A DNA stretch of 64,000 bases from Arion vulgaris (lineage: Eukaryota; Mollusca; Gastropoda; Stylommatophora; Arionidae). The DNA is taken from positions 26,394,176 to 26,458,175 of the forward strand of contig CM036771.1 in assembly GCA_020796225.1 (NCBI GenBank), written 5' to 3'. Shown here one piece after another: positions 33,176 to 44,065 of this stretch (positions are counted from its first letter, which is position 1; the number at the start of each line of letters is the position of its first letter). A program made the translations under genes and the position numbers. Under the pieces are notes generated by a model. That model searched no databases, was not told the origin of the DNA, and worked only from the letters and a program-made list of their open reading frames with translations.

Positions 33176-33454
33176 TCATACTAAAGCATCATCATCAAAA
33201 ATATAGGAGTCTCTCAGAGGGGAAAGATCCACCATGGGAGAGGCTGAGTGAGTTCTCAGTGTGGAAGACTGATGAGGAGATGAAGAGAGACGAGTGGAGG
33301 TGGGTGCACAAAAAGATACTGTGGTTCTGTCCACAGATATGGGGTCTTCATTGATGGAGGCACCGCGTGGTGTGGACTTCATCATTTCAAACATGGACTT
33401 GAAGCGAGAAAATGATCGCTGCAGCAGGTCAGTGGGTGTGTTGAATTCTACAGC
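33176..33454 (-). CDS. ABCC5: ABCC5-like terminal exon with Ser/Pro-rich tail
   Basis: A 279-bp coding part after acceptor ATTCACAG, ending with TGA at 33176-33178. It begins AVEFNTPTDLLQRSFSRFKS MFEMM, the usual C-terminal end of an ABCC NBD2. A further ~68 residues are rich in Ser, Thr and Pro (for example SFCAPTSTRLSSSPHQSS) and end in an acidic YIFDDDALV. Human-type ABCC5 ends soon after the NBD, so this tail looks lineage-specific. The frame stays open from acceptor to stop with no other plausible donor, but the tail could partly be alternative 3' sequence. Confidence 0.85.
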   Translation of the reverse strand, partial: AVEFNTPTDLLQRSFSRFKSMFEMMKSTPRGASINEDPISVDRTTVSFCAPTSTRLSSSPHQSSTLRTHSASPMVDLSPLRDSYIFDDDALV

Positions 33455-33619
33455 CTGTGAATGAAATCAAGAAAACTCTATTTTATGTGCATGTTTGCAG
33501 AATGACAAAATGTAATAATTTCTTTAGTTCTACATATAAAGACACTTCTTCTTCTCTTCCACCATTTACTTCTTTATAGAAGTGTTGGGGGTGAAACGTA
33601 GTGATCTTGTGTGTGCTTT

Positions 33620-34330
33620 TTTAAGGCACTTTGTAAGCTGATATTTATGTTCGTAAGGCTGTTCTTGATGCCGTCGCTCCATCTTTGCGTGGTCTTCCTC
33701 TTGCCTTGTACTCATTATATTTTTTCTGTGTGGCTCTCTGTGGTAGGCGATACCAGAGCATTCTGGTCAGGTGTCCAAACCATTTAATCTGTTGTTCTTT
33801 TATGAATTGCATAACTGGTTTCACATCCAGTCTCCTGATTTCTTCATTTCTAATTTTGTCTCTTATTGTCACACCTGCAGCTCTTCTAAGACACATCATC
33901 TCTGTCATTATGATTTTCCGCTCATTAGCTGCTGTTATTGGCCATGTTTGACACTGGTAACATAGTGTTGGCCAGAAAATCGTTCTTATGAGATTTGCTT
34001 TAGTTGTTAGCGTTATCTCTTTATGTAACAACAGTGGTGTTAACTGTCCCAGTACTTGGTTAGCTTTTGCCAACGATTGCTGATTTCACTATCGATACTT
34101 CCATCTGCTGTGAAAATTGCTCCAAGTATTTGGCCTCAATTGTTTGTTTTATGTCTACGTTCTGGAGTTTTATTGTAAGGCTTTCTGGTTGTCTACTTAT
34201 TGCCATTGTCTCTGTCTTTATTATATTTATTTTCATGTTGTACTCCTCACTCTTGATGTTAACTAAGCTCAAATGTATAAAGACACTGTCTGTATTGATC
34301 CTCCTGTCCTGATCATACATAAGCTTGTAG
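33620..34330 (-). mobile_element. LINE reverse-transcriptase fragment
   Basis: Minus strand: ETMAISRQPESLTIKLQNVD (RT palm/thumb), then after one frameshift MAKANQVLGQLTPLLLHKEI, PTLCYQCQTWPITAANERKI, IKEQQIKWFGHLTRM and YKARGRPRKDG. About 240 codons of ORF2 C-terminus survive with few breaks, making it one of the younger LINE pieces. It is intronic in ABCC, co-oriented with the gene. Confidence 0.9.
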
Positions 34331-34484
34331 CATGAAAAGAGCAGATATGTTGCCTCAGGGACACCTATGGTGAGGATATCTGGCCTAACCAGGTTCCACA
34401 TTTTGAGGATCTTCAACAATTCTTCTTTTTTCCCTTTTTTTTGACAAAGACAGATGAAGCAGTCAGTGACTAGGATGTATTGTG

Positions 34485-34655
34485 GCATCATGCAGGGCAA
34501 CAACAGAATCTCTCCTTCATGCTCTGTCCATGCCAATCCTGCACAGGGAGCTCCAAGACTGCCCCATACCATGCAGGGCAATAACAGAATCTCTCCTTCA
34601 TGCTCAGTCCATGGCAATTCTTCACAAGGAACCCCAAGATTGCCCCATACCACAC
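34485..34655. repeat. 81-bp tandem duplication
   Basis: TGCAGGGCAA at 34491 and again at 34572; the two copies share TCTCTCCTTCATGCTC and CAAGA(C/T)TGCCCC blocks at roughly 88% identity by eye. The minus-strand ORF through it is a by-product of the 27-codon period. Confidence 0.85.
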
Positions 34656-34699
34656 ATCTCCTCTTCCACTGTTCTCTACAATATTGTCTTTAGTCTGCT

Positions 34700-34925
34700 C
34701 TTCTTTAATCTTTATTTAAGGGTCCACCGCATGGCAGTTTTTATGATGGTCTGTGGATCCCTTCTGACCATCAACAATTTCATGTATTTGAGTCTTTGGT
34801 GAAGATGCAATCCTGAGACTGAAACAGTTTGGATTACAACATTGTATAAGTAGGAACGATAACATACATGGATGAGTTCAGTGTGTTCACAACCAGCAAG
34901 TTACTGGAACCATCAGCATTGTTAT
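34700..34925 (+). mobile_element. RNase H LINE 3' end remnant
   Basis: Contains ACAGTTTGGATTACAACATTG and AAGTTACTGGAACCATCAGC, the 3' end motifs of the family at 24215-24450, with no surviving frame. Confidence 0.5.
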
Positions 34926-35243
34926 CTGCTAAACGTGACTGAACACCAATGAATTTGTTTGATGTTCAGTGATGTTACAACAAGTAATAAAGACAGTTGC
35001 AATATAAAACTGTTTAAAACTTGAGAAAATAACTGCACATGGAAAGAGTTAACAAATGTAGAACAAGTCTTCTCTATCAAGAAGCAGATATTCAGTTCTC
35101 GAGCCAAAGATTAATCACACATTTTAACAAAGAGACAATCCTGACTGAAATACATGGTCCCTTTGCTATACATGTCCTCAAAGTCAAACAATAGTTTCCT
35201 ACATGGATTCGCAGGCTTGAAATCTCAAAAAACAGATTCTCAC

Positions 35244-35408
35244 CTTCCCTGACTCCATAACCAAGACCTTGTCACAGTCCCATACAGTATTGATTCTATG
35301 TGCTATCATCAAGACTGTGCAGTTTTTAAAACACTCCTTGATTGTTTGCTGCACTAATACTTCTGTAGTAGAGTCCACAGATGCTGTTGCTTCATCCAAC
35401 ACTAAGAT
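35244..35408 (-). CDS. ABCC5: ABCC5-like exon: NBD2 Walker B and H-loop
   Basis: A 165-bp phase-0 exon after acceptor TCAACCAG and before donor GTGAGA. It encodes [20 protein letters not shown] (Walker B with the catalytic Glu in LDEAT and D-loop SVD), [20 protein letters not shown] (H-loop IAHR) and [15 protein letters not shown]. All catalytic residues of the competent NBD2 half-site are present. Confidence 0.96.
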
Positions 35409-35689
35409 CTGGTTGAAAGAAGATATCCCAAAAAACTATCAAATACTGAGAACAAGTTCTTTTCTAGCCGCATACATTTGCATGTCATGTTTAAAATAAT
35501 GCATCTTGCTTACTGTTTCTTTTTCTGAGTTCACTCTAGATTCTAGAATAACCACTTAGAAACCACTTTTTCTGATTGTAGTCATTAAAGGTAATTACAC
35601 TGTGAGTGGGAGTTGTAGTTGTGTCTGATTCACAGTCGATGCTTCAAGGTTTAAAATGGCAGCATGCATTATGAGTGGATGTTGTCTAT

Positions 35690-36115
35690 CAAGGTTTCTA
35701 ACCTCTTAGAGGCTTACATGGATCTGCTGTCCTTAACATGTGGATGTTTGTGGCAATGAGAGACTGGACAGACTTGCATCAACAGCATTGATAATCAAGG
35801 AGTTGAAGATGGATAAGGGAGGGTATGGATGTTCTTAGATCTCTCTGTGATCGTCTGTTGGATAAAGACACTAACATTGATATTGAATCTATTCAGCAAT
35901 TTAAGGAGTTCCAGCAATTTCAGGTGTTTGAATTTATATGTTGTACAAGTAAAACTTAATTTATGAGAGGCTGAATGAAGAGCATATTTAATCAGCAAAA
36001 ACGGAACCATCAGCATGCATTTCCTTCTATATCTGCTGGGAGAGAAGACTTAGCAGCTATGAGTCTGTTCAAAATGATACAATGTCAGTTCATTAACCAA
36101 CAAAACTGTACACTG
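35690..36115 (+). mobile_element. RNase H LINE 3' end
   Basis: Plus-strand degraded RNase H region (AAGGTTTCTAACCTCTTAGA, TGTTTGTGGCAATGAGAG) leading into GACACTAACATTGATATTGA and GAACCATCAGCATGC. Located in the ABCC intron between 35409 and 36860. No recognised element in 36120-36860. Confidence 0.65.
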
Positions 36116-36860
36116 CAACAAAGTTGCAATATTTCATGACCTTTAACGTACACAACTATTTCTTGTATGTGTTTGTTCAGCTTCATCCTCTCTAGCTTGT
36201 GACACCTTCCACACTTTCTACAGGGCAGTACCTGCAGTTCTTCTCTGTAACTGCTGCCTGTTACCTCATCCAGAACATGGGCCATTATCTATAGAAAAGT
36301 GTTCTAGATAAGGGTCACTACTATATTTGTTTCAGACAGAGGTTGCTTGCATCTGGTGAATTATTTTTGGAGCAGTCTTGTTATGACATTGCATCCTCAG
36401 ACCTTTGAACCTCTCTGTTGGAAGACCATTTCAAATAGAAAACATACTTCCAAATTATATTAAGACAGGGAATGTTTGCATCACAACCAGAAAATAAGAT
36501 TTTCACTCCATTTTTTTCACCTGTTCAGCGTACAAAAATTCAAGACATTAATGTCACCAAATAGATGATATATATTTCTCTAGCTCGTAGAAAAGAACAA
36601 GTCAAGGTCTTCAGACTTCTCACAGACTTTTAACAGACTGAGGTGCCATGTGTTCAACAAAAAGAAAATTTGTTGCAAAAGTGCTCCAGATATGAGATAC
36701 AGAGAAAACATGATCAACCGATGTGACTGTCCCTGATGCTATTCTAGCACAAGTTCTTGAGGAAATTTCTCTGTTTGAACATATTTAAGTTAACATCTAA
36801 GAGTGTATGCAGAAGAAGTTTGAAAATTATCTAAGTATTCAAGATGGCAATCGTGACTAC

Positions 36861-36974
36861 CTTTGAGTTTCTGAGTAATGTTCTTGCCAAACACAGAAGC
36901 TGTCTCTCCCCCATGGAAAAATTACGTCCATTTTCCTCTACCATTGTGTCTAAGCCATGTTCAAGAGACTTGAT
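36861..36974 (-). CDS. ABCC5: ABCC5-like exon: NBD2 signature
   Basis: A 114-bp phase-0 exon after acceptor TGTTTTCAG and before donor GTAGTC. It encodes [20 protein letters not shown] and [25 protein letters not shown] is the NBD2 ABC signature in the ABCC form (consensus FSVGERQ). Confidence 0.95.
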
Positions 36975-37549
36975 CTGAAAACATGCATAAATAACTGTAA
37001 TGAGTTTATGACACTCATTTAGGTATAAAAACTTAGGTGTATCTTTGTGTGCCTCATCACAGTAGATATATTTTTTAACTGATTCACTTTCTACTCTGTA
37101 TATAATGCTTAACACTACATGTGCTTTCTGCAATAAGTTCATAAATCATTAATTGAGTGCCATCCTTGCTGTCTTTGCCAATGACATCTTTGGACCATTC
37201 CCTGAATGTCATGTACTAATCTCTAATAGAAATGTCACACCATTATCACAGTACACACTAGTAATGTGTGCTTCAGTTACTTTTAAGTATTTGTAACTTT
37301 TCATTCCTTTTGCAACAAATATTTTTTACATAGCATTTGTTACTTAATGACTGTTGGCTATTAGCATATAACTGATTTGTGGATAACGAATAGTAAGTTA
37401 ATACTTGTAAAGTTACAGATTGATGAGTAAATTTAGAACCGTTACTATCAAGCAGTCCAGAGTAAAGATCGATCATAATGAAATAAATTATGATAAACTA
37501 AAATAGTTTAAAAAAGCATTTAAAGTAAAAATAGCACAATTAGAAAATG

Positions 37550-37805
37550 ATAATAATAAAGGAAAATTAAATATTACTGACACATCAAATGACATGAGTG
37601 TCCAGAGAAGATAATTTTGGAGGGAATGGTGCCTGGAAGAAGAATGAGAGGAAATTCTAGAAGATGATGTGTGCAAGATGTCATTGATGATCTGAGAATG
37701 TCTGCTGCTGACACCGGTCAACTTGCACAGAACAGAAAGTTTTTCATGACTGCTGTCATAGGAGCCGAGTTCCGGAGAGGACAAGCTACTTGATGATGAT
37801 GAATA
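37550..37805 (+). mobile_element. LINE 3'-end fragment
   Basis: Frames include EGMVPGRRMRGNSRR-like and VIDDLRMSAADTGQLAQNRK, ending GACAAGCTACTTGATGATGA, the common 3' terminus of several LINE fragments here. Confidence 0.6.
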
Positions 37806-37924
37806 AAAAAGCAATAATTATAATATACTATATTACATATATATATATATATGGCCTTTTTCGTCTTTACAGACAGTCAATTGGCAAGTGTTTTACTGTG
37901 ACAACTTCTGAGTTTTGACTTTTC

Positions 37925-38205
37925 TCTCTTGTCGTTCAGCTCATACATAAGTCTCTTCTCAAAAGACTCTGCGCCTTTCGTAATTTGGCTTTCCACATAA
38001 CTCTGTCATCAGCTAGTCCTTCCCATGTGCTGGGACCTATAGAAAAGTTTTTCATTGAGGCTTTGCAGACATCTTTATATCTGAGCAGTGGTCTGCCCTG
38101 GTGCCTCTTCCCTTCCGAAAGTTCACAGAACAACATTTGTTTTGGTATGCGATAAGTTTCCATTCTTCTCAAATGCCCCAACCATCTTAGTCGTCTACTG
38201 CTGAA
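37925..38205 (-). mobile_element. LINE reverse-transcriptase C-terminal fragment
   Basis: Minus strand encodes MGHLRRMETYRIPKQMLFCE, LSEGKRHQGRPLLRYKDVCK and WEGLADDRVMWKAKLRKAQS, a well-preserved RT C-terminus of a RIPKQ/GKR..GRP..RYKD-type LINE. Confidence 0.88.
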
Positions 38206-38429
38206 CGACTATATTACATAATGTTAATAGTATAACTTGCTCCATCCACATTTAAATCACTCTATGATATAATATTGTAATACATGCATATTCAATCATA
38301 TATAAATAATAATATGTTCAATTATATGTCGGTTGAAATATAAGACATAAAGCCAGGCATGGTTGCATTCTGTTATCATATTTATTTAAACATATTATAT
38401 ATAGCAATGTAGCAACTTTAAAATATGTG

Positions 38430-38995
38430 CAGATACTACTGCATGGCATTCAATCAAAGTACAAGATCGCAATGTTTGTTGAATCATTGAAGAAGATGAA
38501 GAATAGAGGAACAATACTAGTTAACAGGTCTAGGACACTGACAAAACAAAAGTTCACAGTGCTTATGAAATATATGCAAAATTTAGTGGACGATATAAAA
38601 GTGAAAATATATCTAAACAGAAAGAACTCAAAATCAAAGAAAACTGGCTGATGCTACAAATAAGAAAAAGAAAATTGAGATATTTTGGAGATATAAAAAG
38701 ACATGAAGGGCTGGAGTAGACCATCATGGAAGGAGGAATACCTGCAATGAGAAGAAGAAGAGGAAGACCACAGAGAGGTGGATTCAGGATGTAACCAATG
38801 GTTTGAACAGGATGGCTGCAAAGGCAAGACATCTGACCTATGAGAGAGAGAAATTCTGGAGGACTGTTGGGGGCAAAGTTCTCTGGACAAGCTATTTCTC
38901 CTTTTTCTTCTACTCTTCCACCATTTACTTCTTTATAGAAGTGTATGGGGGAAACGTAGTGATCTTGTGTGTGCTTGTTTTAAGACAAGCTATTT
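38430..38995 (+). mobile_element. LINE 3' end
   Basis: Plus frames give ENWLMLQIRKRKLRYFGDIK, RHEGLE, TIMEGGIPAMRRRRGRPQRG and a MREREILEDCWG end. The 38925-38985 stretch (TTTACTTCTTTATAGAAGTG) recurs at 33565-33625. Confidence 0.75.
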
Positions 38996-39026
38996 GATGA
39001 TATAAAAGTGAACATCTGGTACTCAC

Positions 39027-39108
39027 CTTACTTTTGATATGACATTTGTCTAAAGCTTGCCAGAACACATCATCAGAAGTAATTGTGCCAGGTGGGTCAA
39101 GGTTATAC
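39027..39108 (-). CDS. ABCC5: ABCC5-like exon: NBD2 helical subdomain
   Basis: An 82-bp exon after acceptor TGGACAG and before donor GTGAGT. It encodes YNLDPPGTITSDDVFWQALD and KCHIKSK, the RxNLDP...D..W.AL segment that follows the Q-loop. The first Arg codon is split 2+1 with the preceding exon. Confidence 0.93.
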
Positions 39109-39174
39109 CTGTCCAGGGAAACAAATACAAATTTTCATGCACATATTACTTGAATATTATACTAGTAATCTTTT

Positions 39175-39440
39175 TCTTCTTCGAATGCCCGATATCGACC
39201 ACTTGTTAACCACTCTGTGTGATTTGTATGTGATCCGAGCCTAAGGGCGATTGTACATTGTGCCAGTTAAGTGCCTACCAGTAGGCCTGCACATCTGATT
39301 TCTGCTATGCTTTTTATTTATTAGTGTAGCTTCCCTCAACCCCTACCTCAGTCACCTCTTACAACATGTCTTGTAGATGGCAGTGTTACTATTCTTTGCC
39401 CCCATCCCCCTTATGAGCCCCGGCAACACATGGGCGGAAT
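39175..39440 (-). mobile_element. (GAA)n-tailed SINE
   Basis: Plus-strand text runs from TTTTTCTTCTTCGAATGCCC to GCCCCGGCAACACATGGGCG; core in minus orientation eroded to ACATGTTGTAAGAGGTGACT. It sits 66 bp upstream, in transcript direction, of the ABCC exon 39027-39108. Confidence 0.8.
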
Positions 39441-39536
39441 TATTTTTTCATTAAAATTCAAACCCAATTAATGATTTTGTAACAAGAAGACAAATTCTAA
39501 TGATGCAGTTACAAATACTTATAATTCAGTACAAAC

Positions 39537-39696
39537 CTGATTGTGCCAGTAAATAAAACAGGGTCCTGGACAAGAATAGATAATCTTGATCTCAAGACAT
39601 CAAGGGGTAAATCACGAATGTTTATATTATCAATAAAAATTGTGCCTGATGCAGCTTCTGCAACTCGGAAAAGGCCAACTCCGAGAGATGATTTGC
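39537..39696 (-). CDS. ABCC5: ABCC5-like exon: NBD2 Walker A and Q-loop
   Basis: A 160-bp exon after acceptor ATTACAACAG and before donor GTTTGT. It encodes GKSSLGVGLFRVAEAASGTI (Walker A Lys-Ser-Ser), FIDNINIRDLPLDVLRSRLS and ILVQDPVLFTGTI, with the Q-loop Gln. The GKSSLG form is typical of ABCC5/11/12 as opposed to GKSSL(I/T) of other ABCCs; this is family knowledge. Confidence 0.95.
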
Positions 39697-40349
39697 CTGT
39701 TGTAATAGAACAAATGTTAGTATTTTTCATTTAATTTGTGAAAAGAGAGTTTAATATTTTTTTTAGCTCTAAACAAAATAAAGTCTGAGATTAGCTGAGC
39801 TGGTGATGGTAGGAAGACATGTTAATAGTGTATGTACTTATGAGTCATGATTGAAAGTACTCTCATGTTAACTTAAAAGAATATGAATTTGCTTTCTTTG
39901 CATAAGTTGACAAAGACAACTGCATAATTAACTTTAAGAGAAGTTAAAGCTTTCTGTATCACCTTGAACCATGATGGCTAACATAGGTGACTATGGATCT
40001 CCACAAACGTCTGTTCCAAGTCTTCACTATTAGTACTAGCTTAACTTCTTGTGGACCAAATACCACATTACATGGATTTGAGTTGGACACCTTTTTAGCC
40101 ACACTATAGGGCATTTTTGATTCTAAAAACATGGCTTTGCCCTGGTCCATTAAGAGCTAAAGTATAGCAAAGCAAACAAATTTGCAAAATTAATTTTTTT
40201 AAAAATATATCGAATTTAGTAATATAATAGACCGATCAACAATAATAATTAACATGAATGAAGGAGGGAGGGGGAATTATGATGCAAAATAATGTAAAAC
40301 TATCAGAGAAAACTGTTACTAATTTGTAAACAAAAAGAAATCAAATTAC

Positions 40350-40539
40350 CTGAGCCAGAGTTACCAACAATACCAATCTTTTCCTTTGCCTGAATGTTCA
40401 AAGTTATGCCTTTAATAACTGGTGGTAGTGTGTCATTATAGCGCATCTTATACTGTTTAAATGTTATTGCTCCATCACTTGGCCAGTCTGCTGGAGGAAT
40501 ATGGGGATTGTTGATCCCTGCTCCTTCAGGATTGAGAGT
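40350..40539 (-). CDS. ABCC5: ABCC5-like exon: NBD2 A-loop and Walker A start
   Basis: A 190-bp exon after acceptor CTCAACAG and before donor GTAATT. It encodes TLNPEGAGINNPHIPPADWP, SDGAITFKQYKMRYNDTLPP (A-loop Tyr in MRY), VIKGITLNIQAKEKIGIVGN and SGS, with the Walker A glycine codon split into the next exon. The ADWP...ITF...MRY spacing is the normal NBD2 entry. Confidence 0.95.
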
Positions 40540-40639
40540 CTGTTGAGTGTTGTCATAGATTTTTTACTACACAATTTGAGACAGATAGTTGGACATTAAA
40601 TTGTGTCTATACAATGAGACTAGATCTATACACACTAAT

Positions 40640-40780
40640 AATAATTAGTTTACCAGCAAGCTACAGATACCATCACTATGCAAACCCTTCAACATTTGTT
40701 CGGGGTGACCGAGCAACTATGGGTTTGCCTGGAATACTGTAACATCAGTTCAGTAACCAAATAATCAATAGTCAAACTAA
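40640..40780 (+). mobile_element. RNase H LINE 3' end
   Basis: AGATACCATCACTATGCAAA, CCCTTCAACATTTGTTCGGG and GTAACATCAGTTCAGTAACC match the terminal part of the family. Useful as the uninterrupted reference for the insertion at 50656-51216. Confidence 0.7.
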
Positions 40781-40869
40781 GCTTCATTTCCTAAATAAAA
40801 ATAACATGCCAGTGTTCCAATTGAAAAAAATGAAAATTGTGACATATCCTTTATAGCTTAGCCATCAAC

Positions 40870-41075
40870 CACAGTAAACAAGTTTTTCTAGGCACCACTT
40901 ATACATTCAGTAGTTTGCCATTGCTTTCTGAATGGTGAGGTCTATTTTTACCATTTGTAAAAATCCAAGGGGACAAATTTTCTTCCAAACCTGCTTACCG
41001 CTGAGTTTGAACCAGGTATGCTTGGGTTGTGATCGAGCTCACTACCGCTTAAGCTACAGATGCTCACATGTTCTA
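40870..41075 (-). mobile_element. tRNA-derived SINE
   Basis: Second copy of the 30325-30560 family: minus-strand GTAGCTTAAGCGGTAGTGAG and GGTTCAAACTCAGCGG boxes, followed by the same body. Confidence 0.8.
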
Positions 41076-41544
41076 ATTACATGCTCTTAAAATTTTTCTA
41101 TGGAAAGAATCTTCTGTATCCACATGTATCATATCCTAACCAGTTGTATCTAAGAGCAGAGGAAACAAGAACAACTGAACAAAATGTGCTGCTGGCAATT
41201 ATGTCTTTATACTGTCAGAATAAATGACCCACTTCAAACAGGCAGTATCAGCGGAGGTGTATAATACCTCGACCTGCAGACATGGATTGTCAGATGCACT
41301 TTAAGCCAATTTTTTTCTGATTGAATAAGCAGTCACAGACCAAACAACAATATTCTTTCATAGTAGAACGGGTCCAAATGCAATCCAGTATATGTCCAAT
41401 GACAAGAACACTGAATTAAAAGGAAATATAATTGCTAGATATTAGAAACCTTGGTAAACAAACCACCATCAGAAGAGAATTATATATGGGAGAAAACCCA
41501 GACAGTCTAAAATGCAAAAGACAGTGTACCTGCTAAGACACTGA

Positions 41545-41765
41545 TGGTTGAATAGATAAAGACATGCACAAAAATGTCGAAATAGGGGAAGACTGCAGTA
41601 AAACTTGGTAAATAGCGAAACACGTACAAACAAAGTACTATAGTTTTACAAAATACAGAAACAGCGACGATAAACAGCAACGTTTCGACCAAAGGCCTTT
41701 ATCAAGCAAACGACACAACAGGAGTGACGAATTATAGAGAACACTTACAAATGGACGATATAGAC
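41545..41765 (-). mobile_element. Penelope-like element end (minus orientation)
   Basis: Minus strand reads TTTGCTTGATAAAGGCCTTT then GGTCGAAACGTTGCTGT, with GTACTTTGTTTGTACGTG further on. It is homologous to 45055-45215 in opposite orientation. A GGCC/GGTC stem next to CGAAACG is typical of Penelope-like element termini, some of which carry hammerhead ribozymes; the family call is inference. Confidence 0.55.
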
Positions 41766-42179
41766 ATGAGACAGTGTGAGTTATGATCTTGATATTGTAC
41801 TTAACAGCTATAACCAGGAAATAGCTTCAATGATCCAGCTGAATTTGGACTTGCCAAATGTCATGAGGTGGTGTATTTTCGTGTTTGTGTTCTATCTGAT
41901 AACATGCATAGATTCTCTGTTGTTGGAAAGAAACTAAAATAAAACCGATTAGACCTAAAGATAGAGAGCAAATATGTACAGCTTTCTGATGACTGACACC
42001 AATTGTATAAGCGTAGTGACTCAGGTTGTAATAATCCTCTTGCATTGAACATTTGCCTAGAGTATAGTAAAACCTCTGTATAGCAGCGAATCATGAACAA
42101 TGAACAAACAATCAATATGAAGTCACAGAGATGTGGTTTTACAGAAGAATGCTGAAAATTCCATGAAAAAGTGAAGAAA

Positions 42180-42480
42180 ACAAAATGAGAAGGTTTTAAA
42201 TCATACCTGCACACAAAGAAACCTTATGAAAAGAAGAATTCGGCAATCAAGGTTCTTCAGGCATATAAAGCAAAGAGAAGGTTTAGAACATTTGGTGACA
42301 GCAGGTAAAATTCAGGGAAGGAGGGATCGTGGAAGACAGAGGGAGAGGATGTTGGATGACCTGACATCATGGTTCGACACAAGATCGACGACAGAACTGA
42401 TTACATGCACCAAGCAGAGAGAGTTGTAGAGAGACATATCGCCTATGCGGCCGGCATGGCACTTGATTGATTGATAATAA
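42180..42480 (+). mobile_element. LINE 3'-end fragment
   Basis: Encodes MKRRIRQSRFFRHIKQREGL, EHLVTAGKIQGRRDRGRQRE, RMLDDLTSWF and ELITCTKQREL, then a 3' UTR with GGCATGGCACTTGATTGATTG. Close relative of the minus copy at 51335-51600. Confidence 0.85.
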
Positions 42481-42591
42481 AACTTGACATGGCCAGTAGG
42501 CAATCTTTCTCTCTTTCTTGTGCATTGATAGCCCTCGTTGTGTCATAATTCCTTGTCTCATAACCATTTTGTTGTCTCCATAAGCTTTTCA

Positions 42592-42672
42592 AGCATTCAA
42601 TCTGGTGACTGAAAATAAACGCAGGCAATCTGGTGACTGAAAATAAACGCAGGCAATCTGGTGACGCAGGTG
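42592..42672. repeat. 28-bp tandem repeat
   Basis: CAATCTGGTGACTGAAAATA plus AACGCAGG repeated twice in full and once with the middle deleted. Confidence 0.93.
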
Positions 42673-42984
42673 AACATACTCTTAGCTGCTGTTTCTAAGC
42701 AGCACAGAGAGAATTTCCCCCATCTTATTATGCAAGAACAGTACAAATCATATTCTTTCTGGAGACAAGAGAAGAGAATGGTAAGAAAACCCACAGATAC
42801 CCCAGTTCTATGAATACTATGTACAGTACATTACATTTAACTAAAGGACAAGAATTCAACATCTGCTGGATCACTGAAGAAATCACAATATATAGAAATC
42901 ACTGAAGAAGCAATTCTTCTTAGCTAATCTAGCAGATGTTGAATTCTTGTTGAAGATGTTGAAGAAACCAGCAGATGTTGAAGC

Positions 42985-43290
42985 AGTTCTTCATCTTCGA
43001 ACACTTCATTATGACCAATTGTTAACCACTCTGCTTGATTTGTATGTGATCTGAGCTGAAGAACGAATGTACGAATGGCTTCACACATATGGCTCGATCC
43101 CTCTCCGCAGAAAAGGCATACCATCTGCTGAGAGTATTGCACAAAGCACGAACTCCGTAGCTCTGGCAAAAATCCTAGGGTCTCTGGAAAAAAAGTGCAC
43201 TCGTGAACAGAACGGCGCGATCCAGATTCAAACCCATGACTTTCTACTCAAGGCAAGGGCTTAACCACTTAGCTATAGAGATCCTTATTT
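42985..43290 (-). mobile_element. tRNA-derived SINE joined to a (GAA)-tailed SINE fragment
   Basis: 43090-43288 in minus orientation has TAGCTAAGTGGTTAAGCCCT and GGGTTTGAATCTGG (A- and B-boxes). A second copy at 47840-48062 shares CTGCTGAGAGTATTGC. 42985-43075 resembles the tail end of the 17264-17530 SINE family. Confidence 0.75.
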
Positions 43291-43338
43291 TAACAGATAT
43301 AATGGAGGCAAGCAGACAACTTAACAGAGAGTACTCAC

Positions 43339-43428
43339 TTCAACATAATCTTGAATTCTCTGCACTGAAGAAAACCTAGATATAGATTCCATTGAATGCC
43401 GCAAGGTGTACTGGACAAAACTAGTTAT
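43339..43428 (-). CDS. ABCC5: ABCC5-like exon: end of TMD2
   Basis: A 90-bp phase-0 exon after acceptor GCAACAG and before donor GTGAGT. It encodes ITSFVQYTLRHSMESISRFS and SVQRIQDYVE, the end of the last membrane helix and the SVERI..Y-type connector to NBD2. A foldback sequence lies 74 bp upstream of the acceptor in the transcript direction. Confidence 0.93.
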
Positions 43429-43501
43429 CTGTTGCAATATACAAAAATACTCAGTAATCTATTTGTTTTAGTTCAGTTTCATGTTTTTATATATGTTTCT
43501 T

Positions 43502-43566
43502 AATGCCAGTACTTTTGTTGTTTCTCATCATCATCATGATGATGAGAAACTATAAATACTGGCATT
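43502..43566. repeat. 65-nt imperfect foldback
   Basis: Outer arms AATGCCAGTACT and AATACTGGCATT pair with one mismatch; inner arms GTTTCTCATCATCAT and ATGATGATGAGAAAC pair perfectly around a single C. It lies in the ABCC intron 74 bp from the 43339-43428 exon. Confidence 0.85.
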
Positions 43567-43954
43567 GAAAACACAGTACTTTGTCATTTCTAACCAAAGT
43601 TAATTGAAGATAAATTTTTAATTATAGAGTTAATACTTATTTTCATCGAAGATCAAAGTGTAGTGCCCACTTCATCATGGCCAAAGAGTGGGACCCTTTC
43701 ATAAAGCCAATAGGCAACTGAAAACAAATTCTGAGCAGCTCTCATTCGAAAGAATGATAATGCTCTACGTTTTTACATATTCAATTGTAACTGGGCCCAC
43801 ACAATATTGGCTTCTGCCCAATTTAAAAAATGTATTTTAAATGTATATTTGTTGACCAACACACCTTGACTTATTCTTTGGTTACAAGAGACATGTATAA
43901 ATGAGCTTCCAGCCTCACACTAATTATATAATATTTGGTAAATTCTAAAACATA

Positions 43955-44065
43955 AAATTGTGTGTGTGCGTGTGCTGGTAAATGTGTGGCTGTGCTGTGC
44001 TCTGGGTGCGATGTGTGTGTGTGAGAGTGTGAATGTGTATGTGAGTGTGTGTAGGTGTATATATA
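43955..44065. repeat. (TG)-rich low-complexity tract
   Basis: TGTGTG and GTGAGTG runs over about 100 bp with interruptions. Confidence 0.85.

Noticed and set aside
33620..34653. Two minus-strand ORFs of 142 and 197 codons as host genes
   Set aside because: They are LINE reverse-transcriptase C-terminus in two frames plus read-through of an 81-bp duplication.
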